Below are positions 45,257 through 54,167 of a stretch of 64,000 nucleotides of DNA, piece after piece; position 1 is the first letter of the stretch; each line of letters starts with the position of its first letter. This DNA is from Neopusillimonas maritima (GTDB taxonomy: Bacteria > Pseudomonadota > Gammaproteobacteria > Burkholderiales > Burkholderiaceae_B), in contig NZ_NQOU01000005.1 of NCBI RefSeq assembly GCF_003576595.1, positions 1 to 64,000 on the forward strand, read 5' to 3'. The notes under the pieces were generated by a model. That model ran no database searches, was not told the origin of the DNA, and was given only the letters and a program-made list of their open reading frames with translations. The translations under genes were made by a program, and so were the position numbers.

Positions 45257-46113
45257 CGTTATTGTCGTTAACACGCTTGCTAGCGCTTATAACAGCGTTG
45301 TTTATGGCCGTACCGGTATGGGCGCAAGCGGGTGGCTATATCGCGAGGTCGTTGCATCACGCCTTTCCCGGTGGTGTTGCTGTGTTGCCGTTGGGGTCGC
45401 ATGAGCAGCCGCCGCAGGCGCACTACAACGATCGTCCCGTGATGGTTTTGAAAGATACCGATGATCAATGGGTGGCGGTTGTAGGTATTGGGCTTGAGGC
45501 TTCACCCGGTCCGGAAAATATTCAGGTAACGGATGCCGCGGGCACGGTATCCGTGATGTCATTTAACGTGGCCCCGCGCGACTACAAGGAACAACACATC
45601 AAACTGCGTAATCGCAAGCATGTGAATCCCGACCCTGAGCAACTCAAGCGTTTCGAGCGGGAATATCAACAGCAGATTAATGCGTATGCGCAGTTCAGGC
45701 CTACGGGTCCCAGCAATATTTTGCTCGACGAACCCGTTAGCGGGCCATTGTCCAGTCCCTTCGGATTAAGGCGTTTTTTCAATGGTGAAGAGCGTAACCC
45801 ACATTCGGGGCTTGACTTTGCGGTTCCCAAGGGAACACCGGTGAAAGCACCGGCCAACGGAGTGGTCACGATTGTTGATGAGTTTTTCTTTAATGGGAAA
45901 ACCATCTTTCTTGACCATGGTCAGGGTTTAATTACCATGTACTGTCATTTGTCGGCTACCGATGTTGCGGTAGGCCAAACCGTACAGCGGGGGCAAGTCA
46001 TTGGTAAAGTAGGCGCAACCGGCCGGGTGACGGGCCCGCATTTGCACTGGAATGTCAGTTTGAATGGTGAAAGGGTTGACCCCGCCATTTTTATAGGGAA
46101 AGTGTCCCGTTAG
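45253..46113 (+). CDS. M23 family (LytM-type) metallopeptidase
   Basis: Periplasmic peptidoglycan endopeptidase, 286 aa, signal peptide about 25 residues. The N-terminal domain is a beta-rich fold (about 30-130) as in DUF-type M23 proteins of beta-proteobacteria. In the peptidase domain the zinc ligands are present: His and Asp in NPHSGLDFAVPKG, and HxH in GPHLHWNVS. It is therefore probably active, unlike NlpD. It cleaves cross-links during growth, presumably. Confidence 0.92.
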   Translation: MTLLSLTRLLALITALFMAVPVWAQAGGYIARSLHHAFPGGVAVLPLGSHEQPPQAHYNDRPVMVLKDTDDQWVAVVGIGLEASPGPENIQVTDAAGTVSVMSFNVAPRDYKEQHIKLRNRKHVNPDPEQLKRFEREYQQQINAYAQFRPTGPSNILLDEPVSGPLSSPFGLRRFFNGEERNPHSGLDFAVPKGTPVKAPANGVVTIVDEFFFNGKTIFLDHGQGLITMYCHLSATDVAVGQTVQRGQVIGKVGATGRVTGPHLHWNVSLNGERVDPAIFIGKVSR

Positions 46114-46117
46114 GTGT

Positions 46118-48403
46118 TTAACCTTTTACACGGACAATTTTCTGCACTTGTTGCACGTGCCGGATGGCACGGATAACCTGGGCCAAGTGCTTGCGGCTGT
46201 CTACTTGAATCGTTAAATGCAATAGCCCGGTAGCCGCCGCTTCTTCCTGCATTGTCAGATGCAGAATATTAGAACCTGCATCGGTAATTTCGGCCGCCAG
46301 ACGCCCGAGCACGCCACGTTCGTTAATGACTGTGACTTCGAGCCGGGTGTTTAGGTGGCGTGCCGTATCGTTGGCCCATGCTACCGGAATCCAACGTTCC
46401 GGTTCGCGGGCTCGCTGGCGCTGCGCAACAGAACAATCGGCCATATGAATGACCAGCCCATGCCCCAGGCGAATGCCGCCGATAATGGCGTCACCCGGAA
46501 GTGGACCACAGCACTGTGCCAATTGAACAGCTTGCCCTTCATTGCCATGAATCAAAATAGGCGTTGCCTTGGCGGTGGTAATTTCATCGACGGCTGCCGC
46601 AGTAGTGGCCAGGATGGTGTTCTCAGGGGCAAAACGGCGCGCCACGACAGCCGCCAGGCGCTTGCCCAGGCCAATATCAGCAAGAATTTCCTCGCGCGAC
46701 GCCGCGCCTGAGCTTTTGGCGAGCTTTTCCCAGTTCAGGTCATCGTCTTGCGGGTATGGCGCTCCGATTTGGTCGAACGCCTGCATGAGCAGACGCTGGC
46801 CAAAGGCAACCGATTCTTCATATTTCACTGTGCGCAAATAGTGCCGGATTTCCGATCGGGCACGACCGGTGCGCACGTAGTTCAGCCACTGGGCGCTGGG
46901 GCGCGACGCGGGGGAGGTAACGATTTCAACCTGGTCGCCGCTTTTCAATTCCGTGCGTAACGGTGAAAATTCGCCGTTGATTTTCGACGCGATTGCCTGG
47001 TTACCGATATCGGTGTGGATTGAATAGGCAAAATCGACCGGCGTGGCCCCACGGGGCAATGAAACAATTTTCCCCTGGGGGGTAAACACGTAAACGGCAT
47101 CGGGGAACAGGTCGACTTTTACGTGCTCAAGGAACTCGCCTGAGTCGCCCGTTTGGCTTTGAATGTCGAGCAGCGACTGAAGCCATTGATGGGTGCGTTT
47201 TTGCAGGGTGTTAAGTTCACTATCGTCGTTCTTGTAAAGCCAATGCGCTGCCACGCCTTCTTCGGCAACCCGATCCATGTCGCGTGTGCGAAACTGGAAT
47301 TCAACAGGTGTGCCATAGGGCCCCAGTAACGTGGTATGCAGCGACTGATAGCCATTCAGCTTTGGTATGGCGATGTAGTCTTTGAATTTGCCCGGCACCG
47401 GTCGATACAATTGGTGCAGCGTCCCAAGGGCCAGATAGCATTCAGGCAGGGTGTGAACCACCACCCTGAAGCCGTATATGTCGAGCACGTCAGAGAATGA
47501 CTTCTTTTGTTCGACCATTTTTTTGTAAATGCCGAACAACGATTTCTCGCGGCTGGAAATTTCAGCTTCGATACCTGCGGCAGGCAGTGCCACCTTAACG
47601 GCTTCGGTAATTTTGCCCAACACTTCCCGGCGGTTACCACGCGCTGACATAACGGCTTTTTTCAAGACCTCGTAGCGATTGGGGTAGGTAGCCTGAAAAC
47701 AAAGGTCTTGCAGCTCACGGAAAAGGGCATTTAACCCCAGCCGATGGGCGATCGGGGTGTAAATTTCCATGGTTTCGCGGGCGATGCGCCGCCGCTTCTC
47801 AGGGCTGACCGCGTCGAGCGTGCGCATGTTGTGCAAACGGTCGGCCAGTTTGATCAGGATAACGCGAACGTCGCGCGCCATGGCCAACAGCATTTTACGA
47901 AAGCTTTCTGCTTGCTGTTCGGCTTTGGTTGCGAATTCAAGCCTGTCTAGTTTTGAGAGACCGTCGACAATTTCCGCCACATCGGGGCCAAAGCGTTCGG
48001 CCAATTCTTGTTTGGGTACGCCGGTGTCTTCCATGACGTCGTGCAAGAGCGCAGCCATGAGTGAATCGGCGTCCAGCTTCCAGCCTGCACAGATTTCGGT
48101 GACGGCAATGGGGTGGGAAATATACGGTTCTCCGCTGGCGCGGAACTGGCCCAAGTGGGCCTGATCTGAAAAGCGGTAAGCTTCTTTCACACGCTCGATG
48201 TCTTTCTCATCGAGGTATTGACTGATGATTTGCGTTAACGGCGCAAGCGAAGCAATGGGGGGGGAAGCGGGTGTTGCATTTGCCGGTGATGTTGGCGTAC
48301 TGCTGCGAACTTTAGTTTTTTTGGCGCGTTTACGCAGCCGCGGACCCTTCCGGAGGACAGCCAGAAGGCCGGAAGAGGCACCACGAAAACTGGTAAACGC
48401 CAT
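46118..48403 (-). CDS. spoT: SpoT, bifunctional (p)ppGpp synthetase/hydrolase
   Basis: 761-aa stringent-response enzyme. The HD hydrolase domain (about 60-200) has SHPIAVTEICAGWKLD and LLHDVMEDTGV. The synthetase domain is at about 250-370 (YGFRVVVHTLPECYLALGTLH, KDYIAIPKLNGYQSLHTTLLG). TGS is at about 410 (DAVYVFTPQGKIVSLPRGATPVDFAYSIHTDIG), followed by the zinc-finger-like region and a C-terminal ACT domain. Both catalytic domains look intact. Last gene of gmk-rpoZ-spoT. The N-terminal 55 residues are basic and Ala/Pro/Ser rich. Confidence 0.97.
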   Translation of the reverse strand: MAFTSFRGASSGLLAVLRKGPRLRKRAKKTKVRSSTPTSPANATPASPPIASLAPLTQIISQYLDEKDIERVKEAYRFSDQAHLGQFRASGEPYISHPIAVTEICAGWKLDADSLMAALLHDVMEDTGVPKQELAERFGPDVAEIVDGLSKLDRLEFATKAEQQAESFRKMLLAMARDVRVILIKLADRLHNMRTLDAVSPEKRRRIARETMEIYTPIAHRLGLNALFRELQDLCFQATYPNRYEVLKKAVMSARGNRREVLGKITEAVKVALPAAGIEAEISSREKSLFGIYKKMVEQKKSFSDVLDIYGFRVVVHTLPECYLALGTLHQLYRPVPGKFKDYIAIPKLNGYQSLHTTLLGPYGTPVEFQFRTRDMDRVAEEGVAAHWLYKNDDSELNTLQKRTHQWLQSLLDIQSQTGDSGEFLEHVKVDLFPDAVYVFTPQGKIVSLPRGATPVDFAYSIHTDIGNQAIASKINGEFSPLRTELKSGDQVEIVTSPASRPSAQWLNYVRTGRARSEIRHYLRTVKYEESVAFGQRLLMQAFDQIGAPYPQDDDLNWEKLAKSSGAASREEILADIGLGKRLAAVVARRFAPENTILATTAAAVDEITTAKATPILIHGNEGQAVQLAQCCGPLPGDAIIGGIRLGHGLVIHMADCSVAQRQRAREPERWIPVAWANDTARHLNTRLEVTVINERGVLGRLAAEITDAGSNILHLTMQEEAAATGLLHLTIQVDSRKHLAQVIRAIRHVQQVQKIVRVKG

Positions 48404-48423
48404 ACATCATCCTTTTAGCGGGA

Positions 48424-48627
48424 TCAGGTGGGAACTTTGCGCAACATGTCCAACCCCGTGACACCGGCTGCGATTTCACGCAAGGCCGTTACAGTGGGTT
48501 TATCTTTGGATTCGATGCGTGCTTCATGACCCTGTGCGAGCTCACGGGCACGGTAGGTGGCCGCCAGCGTAAGATTAAAACGGTTTGGAATTTTGTTCAG
48601 GCAATCTTCAACAGTGATGCGGGCCAT
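48424..48627 (-). CDS. rpoZ: RNA polymerase omega subunit
   Basis: 67-aa omega subunit that helps fold beta-prime and carries part of the ppGpp site. [31 protein letters not shown] is the standard start and contains all family marks. Between gmk (32 bases) and spoT (20 bases). Confidence 0.97.
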   Translation of the reverse strand: MARITVEDCLNKIPNRFNLTLAATYRARELAQGHEARIESKDKPTVTALREIAAGVTGLDMLRKVPT

Positions 48628-48659
48628 AATTAAAGTCCTTTAAAAACAAAAGGTTGAAT

Positions 48660-49289
48660 TTAAGATTTGGTGGGGCTGATACCCAATTGAGAGAAGAGTT
48701 CTGCGTGCCGCGTAGCCTGTGCGGGGTATCGCAGCCTAGCGGATTCCACAATGTGGGAAAGTTGGTTTAAAGCTGTGCTAAATTCTTGATTAATAATAAC
48801 ATATTGGCACTCTGATGCGTGGGACATTTCACCGCCGGCAGCCAGTAATCGTTTGGTAATGACTTGGGGTGCGTCTTGGCCCCGTTTCTTCAGGCGAGTC
48901 TCAAGTGCTTCAATAGACGGCGGCAAGATGAAAATGCCAATGGCATCGGGGTAATGCTTTTTTATTTGGCGCGCGCCTTGCCAATCGATCTCAAGTAACA
49001 CGTCGTGCCCGTTTTGGGTTGCCTGTTCAATGCGGTCGCGCGGGGTGCCGTAGAAATTGCCGTGTACCTCGGCCCATTCAAGCAGTTCGTTATTATCGCG
49101 CATGGCTTTGAAGGCCTCTTTAGAGACAAAACGATAGTGTTCCGCATCGACCTCCCCAGGCCTGGGTTCACGGGTAGTGCACGAAATAGACAAAACAATT
49201 GAGGGGTCGCGCTCGAGCAGGCCGTTGACCAGGCTGGACTTGCCTGCGCCGCTGGGGGCTACCACCATTAAAATTGAACCGGAAGTCAT
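48660..49289 (-). CDS. gmk: Guanylate kinase
   Basis: Phosphorylates GMP to GDP, 209 aa. P-loop [20 protein letters not shown]-binding [34 protein letters not shown] and [14 protein letters not shown]. The frame is open to 49415, but that part overlaps the next gene and has no family likeness. The ATG at 49289 (another at 49295) gives the usual N-terminus. First gene of gmk-rpoZ-spoT, so guanine nucleotide supply and stringent response are co-transcribed. Confidence 0.96.
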   Translation of the reverse strand: MTSGSILMVVAPSGAGKSSLVNGLLERDPSIVLSISCTTREPRPGEVDAEHYRFVSKEAFKAMRDNNELLEWAEVHGNFYGTPRDRIEQATQNGHDVLLEIDWQGARQIKKHYPDAIGIFILPPSIEALETRLKKRGQDAPQVITKRLLAAGGEMSHASECQYVIINQEFSTALNQLSHIVESARLRYPAQATRHAELFSQLGISPTKS

Positions 49290-49329
49290 TGCCATGGCTG
49301 TGTTTTGGTTGGCGAGGCTGGCAAGTTTA

Positions 49330-49656
49330 TCATTCCGGCGCGGCGTCTGGTTGGCCGAGAGCGGCCAGTGTTGCAAGACATGCGCTTTCATCGACACACA
49401 GAAAAACCGCAGCATCGCCGGGGTTCATGTTGAAGGCCAGATCTTCGACTTGCTGTTCGGCTTGCGCCTCGGTTTCCACCGCCGTTACGTGCCAGTCGTT
49501 CGCCTGGACGTATTCTTCTTCGGAAACCAGTTCCGCCATTTTCTCAATGCTGGGTTCGCTAACGGCGACGTAAGCTTTGAACGAGAGCTCACCCATTTCG
49601 ACCTGAAGTATCAGACCCTGCGGAAGGGTCGCTAAAATAGTGCTTTGCGCTTTCAT
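49330..49656 (-). CDS. Hypothetical protein, acidic, 108 aa
   Basis: I do not recognise this family. The 108-residue protein is strongly acidic, without signal peptide or membrane segment. Its first part looks like beta strands ([21 protein letters not shown]), then come [31 protein letters not shown] and a Cys-containing end ([19 protein letters not shown]). It lies 40 bases upstream of gmk on the same strand and divergent from xthA. It could be a real small gene because it fills the gap exactly. The codon use resembles its neighbours by eye. Confidence 0.6.
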   Translation of the reverse strand: MKAQSTILATLPQGLILQVEMGELSFKAYVAVSEPSIEKMAELVSEEEYVQANDWHVTAVETEAQAEQQVEDLAFNMNPGDAAVFLCVDESACLATLAALGQPDAAPE

Positions 49657-49720
49657 TTAAGGATTGTAGCGCAACGGGTGCTAAGCTGAGCCCCACTTTA
49701 GCAATAGGAAAAAGAGAGTC

Positions 49721-50518
49721 ATGAAACTGGCGACATGGAATGTGAATTCGCTAAAAGTACGTTTGCCGCAGGTGCTTGAATGGTTGGGCACAAGTGGAGT
49801 CGATGTCTTGTGTTTGCAGGAATTGAAGATGCCGCACGACAAGTTCCCCTTGGCGGAATTTGAGGCAATTGGATATCAGGCGTGCTGGGCAGGGCAGAAA
49901 ACATATAACGGCGTGGCGGTGATTTCCCGCGACCCGGCCCGTTCAGTGCAAATTAATATGCCGGGCTTTCCCGACGATCATCAGCGTCTTATTGCCGCCA
50001 CTTTGCCGAGTCCACAGGGCGATATTCGTGTTGTGAGTGTGTATTGCCCGAATGGGCAGGCAGTGGATAGCGACAAATACACTTATAAACTGGCATGGTT
50101 TGCCGCCTTGCGTGAGTGGCTGCTTACGGAGCTGGCCGCACACCCGCGCATGGTGGTGCTGGGCGACTATAACGTCGCGCCTGCCGATGCCGACGTACAT
50201 GACCCGGCAAAATGGGAGGGTGACATCTTGGTTTCACCATCCGAACGGGAGGCCTTTGAAGCGTTGTTGAGTTTGGGTTTTACCGACGCTTTTCGTCATT
50301 TTCCCCAGGAAGAGAAAATGTTTAGCTGGTGGGATTACCGGCGAATGGCATTTCGCCGGAATGCGGGTCTGCGCATCGATCATGCATTGGTTTCGTCGGC
50401 CTTGCTGCCTTTTTGCACGGCATGTGAAATAGATAAAGGGCCGCGCCGTAACGAGCAGCCTTCTGATCACACGCCCGTTATTGTGACGCTGGATTTGCCA
50501 GTCGAAAAAGAGGCTTAA
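49721..50518 (+). CDS. xthA: Exodeoxyribonuclease III
   Basis: AP endonuclease and 3'-5' exonuclease of base-excision repair, 265 aa. Motifs: KLATWNVNSLKVRLPQVLEW, VLCLQELKMP with the metal Glu, NGVAVISR, VVLGDYNVAPADADVHDP, and SDHTPVIVTLDLP with the catalytic Asp-His. Divergent from the unknown 108-aa gene, followed after one base by the spermidine-synthase-like gene. Confidence 0.97.
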   Translation: MKLATWNVNSLKVRLPQVLEWLGTSGVDVLCLQELKMPHDKFPLAEFEAIGYQACWAGQKTYNGVAVISRDPARSVQINMPGFPDDHQRLIAATLPSPQGDIRVVSVYCPNGQAVDSDKYTYKLAWFAALREWLLTELAAHPRMVVLGDYNVAPADADVHDPAKWEGDILVSPSEREAFEALLSLGFTDAFRHFPQEEKMFSWWDYRRMAFRRNAGLRIDHALVSSALLPFCTACEIDKGPRRNEQPSDHTPVIVTLDLPVEKEA

Positions 50519-50519
50519 C

Positions 50520-51293
50520 ATGGCGCGCCGCAGCGGGCCGGGTCCCGACGACGACCCGGTGATGTCGGAACAGCAGGGCGTGCGCTATCTGCACTTCGGT
50601 TCCGAGTGGGTTCAGGGCGCCATGCGCGTGCGCCGGCCGGATGAACTAGTGCTGGTTTACACACAGCAAATGATGGCCTGGTTATTGTTTTTGGAGCCGG
50701 CCGGAAACGATGAGTTAGCCATGCTGGGGCTTGGGGCGGGGTCGTTAGCGCGGTTTACCCACCGCTACACAACAAGTCGTCTTCATGTGGTGGAGTGGAA
50801 CCCGCAGGTAACCGCCATTTGTCGCGCTTATTTTCGTTTGCCTGAATCGAGTCGAATGAAGATTTGGCATGAGGACGCGGCCAACTGGGTGGAGCGCCCT
50901 GATGTAATGGGTCGATTCAGATCGTTAATGGTTGATTTATACGATGCCCAGGCGCAAGGCCCCGTGTGTGACAGCCAAGCGTTTTATGACGCTTGTTTTC
51001 GTTCCCTGGAAGATGCCGGTATGCTGGTGGTGAACTTGTTTGGGCGCCATAGCAGTTTCAAGCGCAATATCGATCATATGCACAAAGCCTTTAACGGCCG
51101 CTTGCTCTTGCTGCCCGAAATTGATCAAGGTAATCGCGTTGCGATGGCATTTAAAGGGCCTTTGCTGGACGTTTCGGTTGCGCAGTTCCTGGCTCGCGCA
51201 GCGCAGGTCCGGCATCAGTATGGTTTGCCTGCTGAACAGTGGGCGCGTTCTTTGCTGGCCGAGGCGAACCGGCACGGGCGCGTTGTCGTTTGA
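50520..51293 (+). CDS. Spermidine-synthase-like protein
   Basis: 257-aa Rossmann-fold protein of the SpeE-like superfamily. MLGLGAGSLARFTHRY resembles the GGG-type SAM-binding loop, then HVVEWNPQVTAICRAYFRLP, and VDLYDAQAQGPVCDSQAFYDAC which matches the catalytic Asp/Tyr region of the spermidine synthase fold. The N-terminal domain is short, so it is not a classical SpeE. Members of this kind are often annotated as spermidine-synthase-like with no proven reaction. One base after xthA, so translationally coupled. Confidence 0.75.
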   Translation: MARRSGPGPDDDPVMSEQQGVRYLHFGSEWVQGAMRVRRPDELVLVYTQQMMAWLLFLEPAGNDELAMLGLGAGSLARFTHRYTTSRLHVVEWNPQVTAICRAYFRLPESSRMKIWHEDAANWVERPDVMGRFRSLMVDLYDAQAQGPVCDSQAFYDACFRSLEDAGMLVVNLFGRHSSFKRNIDHMHKAFNGRLLLLPEIDQGNRVAMAFKGPLLDVSVAQFLARAAQVRHQYGLPAEQWARSLLAEANRHGRVVV

Positions 51294-51337
51294 AATCAAC
51301 TCATTAAAATAGATCAACTTTAATCAGGAGCGTCTTC

Positions 51338-52306
51338 ATGATTCAACTCAAACTTGTTCGTCCGTTGCTGGGCGCGCTGCTGTCTTTATGCGTGGCAATG
51401 CCTGTTGCAACGCAAGCACAATCGGTTGCCGTTACTTCTATTGTGGAACATCCAGCGCTTGATTCCATTAAAGATGGTGTAAAGGCGGCGCTTGAAGAGG
51501 CAGGCTTCACCGAGGAAAAAGGGTTGAAATGGCAGTTTCAAACCGCCCAGGGCAATACGGCCATCGCCGCTCAAATTGCCCGTAAGTTTGTCGGTGATCG
51601 CCCCGATGTCATCGTCGCCATTGCAACGCCGTCGGCCCAGGCCGTTGTCGCCGCCACGCGCGATATTCCTGTTGTGTATTCCGCCGTTACCGATCCTGTG
51701 GCCGCACAATTGGTTGAATCGTTCGAGCCTTCAGGAACCAATGTAACCGGCGTGTCCGACATGCTTGATCTGGAGCGTCAAATTGAGCTTATTCGCGCGG
51801 TTGTGCCCAACGCCAAAACAGTGGGTATGGTGTATAACCCCGGCGAGGCCAATTCCGCCGTTGTGGTTAAGCAGATGCGTGAAATGTTGCCTGAATATGG
51901 TATGACGCTTATGGAAGCCAGTGCGCCACGCACAGTTGATGTCGGCGCCGCGGCGCGCAGTTTAATCGGCAATGTTGATGTTATCTACACCAACACCGAT
52001 AACAACGTTGTCTCTGCTTACGAGGCATTGGTAAAAGTGGGCAACGATGCGCAAATTCCTCTGGTGGCTTCTGACCCCGATAGTGTCAAGCGAGGCGCTG
52101 TTGCTGCGCTTGGCGTGAATTATTACGACTTGGGTTTGCAAACCGGCGCGATGGTGATCGACATTCTGAAAGGTGCCGAGCCGGGTGAAATGCCCTCGCA
52201 GCTTAGCGAGGGAGTCGAATTGCATGTGAATCTGCAAGCTGCAACCAAACAAGGCGTAACGCTCTCCAACGATTTGATCGATTCGGCAGCCAATGTGATT
52301 CGCTGA
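51338..52306 (+). CDS. TrpX-like ABC transporter substrate-binding protein
   Basis: Periplasmic binding protein of the ABC_sub_bind family, 322 aa, signal peptide to about residue 29. Conserved parts are VTSIVEHPALDSIKDGVKAAL, QIARKFVGDRPDVIVAIATPSAQAV, VVYSAVTDPVAAQLV and GVNYYDLGLQTGAMVIDIL. Gram-positive relatives (TrpXYZ) import tryptophan. The ligand in this organism is unknown. First gene of a three-gene importer. Starts after TCAGGAG. Confidence 0.9.
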   Translation: MIQLKLVRPLLGALLSLCVAMPVATQAQSVAVTSIVEHPALDSIKDGVKAALEEAGFTEEKGLKWQFQTAQGNTAIAAQIARKFVGDRPDVIVAIATPSAQAVVAATRDIPVVYSAVTDPVAAQLVESFEPSGTNVTGVSDMLDLERQIELIRAVVPNAKTVGMVYNPGEANSAVVVKQMREMLPEYGMTLMEASAPRTVDVGAAARSLIGNVDVIYTNTDNNVVSAYEALVKVGNDAQIPLVASDPDSVKRGAVAALGVNYYDLGLQTGAMVIDILKGAEPGEMPSQLSEGVELHVNLQAATKQGVTLSNDLIDSAANVIR

Positions 52307-52319
52307 CGCGGAGTAAAAC

Positions 52320-53213
52320 ATGTCGCTTTATTCAATGTGGGGGGCACTGGAAATTGGCCTGATCTTCGGGCTGGTCGCGCTGAGTGTACTGCTTTCCTTT
52401 CGCATCCTGCGCTTTCCGGATCTCACCGTGGACGGCAGCTTTCCGTTGGGTGCTGCTGTGGCGGCCGTTCTGATTCAGGCTGATTGGGATCCTTTTTTGG
52501 CTACGCTCATGGCAGTACTGGCCGGTGCGTTGGCCGGGGCGCTTACCGCGTGGTTGAACATTCGCCTGAAGATCATGGATTTATTGGCCAGTATTCTGGT
52601 CATGATTGCCTTGTACTCGATTAACTTGCGCATTATGGGCGCGCCTAATATCCCCCTCATTATGGAGCCCACTGTTTTTAGTGTGCTGCAACCTGAGCAG
52701 GGAATAAGTGATTATGTTTTTCGATCCTTGTTGATGATCTTGATTGTGGTCATAGTCAAGTGTGCGCTCGACGCTTATTTGGCGACGCGTTCGGGTCTGG
52801 CCATGCGCGCAACAGGGTCGAACCCGCGCATGGCACGAGCTCAGGGTGTAGCGACGGGCGGAATGGTTATCTTAGGCCTGGCCATTGCCAATGCCTTATG
52901 TGCCCTGGGCGGTGCCTTGTTTGCACAGTCTCAGGGCGGCGCCGATATTTCGATGGGGATCGGTACCATTGTGATTGGTCTGGCGGCTGTGATTGTGGGA
53001 GAGAGTATCTTAAGCTCGCGCAAATTGTTCTTCATGACGCTGGCAGTCATTGTTGGAGCAGTTTTGTACCGTTTTTTTGTCGCGTTGGCCCTCAACGCCG
53101 ATTTTATAGGCCTGAAAGCACAAGATTTGAACCTGATCACGGCAGTATTGGTCACGTTTGCATTGGTTATTCCACTTTTGCGTAAGCGCTTGCGAACGCG
53201 CGGGGGCAATTGA
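52320..53213 (+). CDS. TrpY-like ABC transporter permease
   Basis: Inner-membrane permease of the BPD_transp_2 type, 297 aa, eight or more membrane segments. LRFPDLTVDGSFPLGAAVAAVLI near residue 30 is the family signature. MRATGSNPRMARAQGVATGG is the ATPase-contact segment. Overlaps the ATPase gene by four bases. Confidence 0.9.
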   Translation: MSLYSMWGALEIGLIFGLVALSVLLSFRILRFPDLTVDGSFPLGAAVAAVLIQADWDPFLATLMAVLAGALAGALTAWLNIRLKIMDLLASILVMIALYSINLRIMGAPNIPLIMEPTVFSVLQPEQGISDYVFRSLLMILIVVIVKCALDAYLATRSGLAMRATGSNPRMARAQGVATGGMVILGLAIANALCALGGALFAQSQGGADISMGIGTIVIGLAAVIVGESILSSRKLFFMTLAVIVGAVLYRFFVALALNADFIGLKAQDLNLITAVLVTFALVIPLLRKRLRTRGGN

Positions 53214-54010
53214 GTATGCTGAAGGTCGATAATCTACACGTTACTTTTAACCCTGGCACACCCATTGAGAACAAAGCATTGCATGGCTTGTCATTGGAAA
53301 TTCCGTCCGGACGATTTGTGACGGTAATTGGGTCTAACGGCGCGGGCAAGTCAACCTTGCTAAATGCAATTTCAGGTGATTTGTTTACCGATAAGGGTCG
53401 CATACAGGTTGATGATCAAGATGTGACCCGGACGCCTGTTTGGGAACGGGCAACACATGTGGCCAGGGTGTTTCAGGATCCCATGGCGGGTACTTGCGAA
53501 GATCTGACGATCGAGGAAAACTTGTCGCTGGCAACTAGTCGAGGCGCGCCGCGAGGTTTGCGCCGGGCTGTGAAAAAATCGATGCGCGAGGCTTTTCGCG
53601 AACGTCTGGCCTCGCTGGGCCTGGGTCTTGAAAACCGGTTAACCGATCGCATTGGCTTGCTGTCGGGCGGGCAGCGCCAAGCCGTCAGTCTACTTATGGC
53701 GACCTTGCAACCTTCGCGCATTTTGTTGCTCGACGAGCACACGGCCGCGTTGGACCCGCGTACCGCTCAATTCGTGCTTGATTTAACCTGTGACATCGTG
53801 GCGCAATACAAACTCACCACACTCATGGTAACTCACAGCATGAAACAAGCGCTTGAAGTAGGGGATCGCACTGTGATGCTGCATCAGGGCAAGGTTGTGC
53901 TCGACGTTCAAGGTGATCAGCGCAAGAACCTTGATGTTCCCCAGTTATTGCAGTTGTTTGAGCGTGTACGCGGTGAAATAGTGTCTGACGACACTTTATT
54001 ACTGGGTTGA
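53210..54010 (+). CDS. TrpZ-like ABC transporter ATPase
   Basis: 266-aa ATPase. Walker A GSNGAGKST near 43-51, Q-loop VARVFQDPMAGTCEDLTIEEN, signature LLSGGQRQAVSLLMATLQP, Walker B ILLLDEHTAALDP and H-loop VTHSMKQAL. It completes the importer with the two preceding genes. The start is a TTG or ATG near 53210, as an ATGC follows the overlapping stop (the ORF begins at 53210 and an ATG lies at 53216). Confidence 0.9.
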   Translation: MSMLKVDNLHVTFNPGTPIENKALHGLSLEIPSGRFVTVIGSNGAGKSTLLNAISGDLFTDKGRIQVDDQDVTRTPVWERATHVARVFQDPMAGTCEDLTIEENLSLATSRGAPRGLRRAVKKSMREAFRERLASLGLGLENRLTDRIGLLSGGQRQAVSLLMATLQPSRILLLDEHTAALDPRTAQFVLDLTCDIVAQYKLTTLMVTHSMKQALEVGDRTVMLHQGKVVLDVQGDQRKNLDVPQLLQLFERVRGEIVSDDTLLLG

Positions 54011-54167
54011 AACCGGCCTTTTCTTTTCATTATGATGAGGCGGCCTTTGAAATTCTTTGAAATCTTTATTATTACTGTACGGGCTGGTTTCGTTTTATAC
54101 TTTCTCTTTTCCAAACATTACAGATATTGCAGAACCTGTTAAAAGGTTTTGTTGCTGGAGCCGTTCA

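Noticed and set aside
54011-54167. A TetR-type operator in front of the efflux operon
   Set aside because: I looked for a palindrome with arms of six or more in this gap and found none that was convincing; no regulator gene is adjacent.
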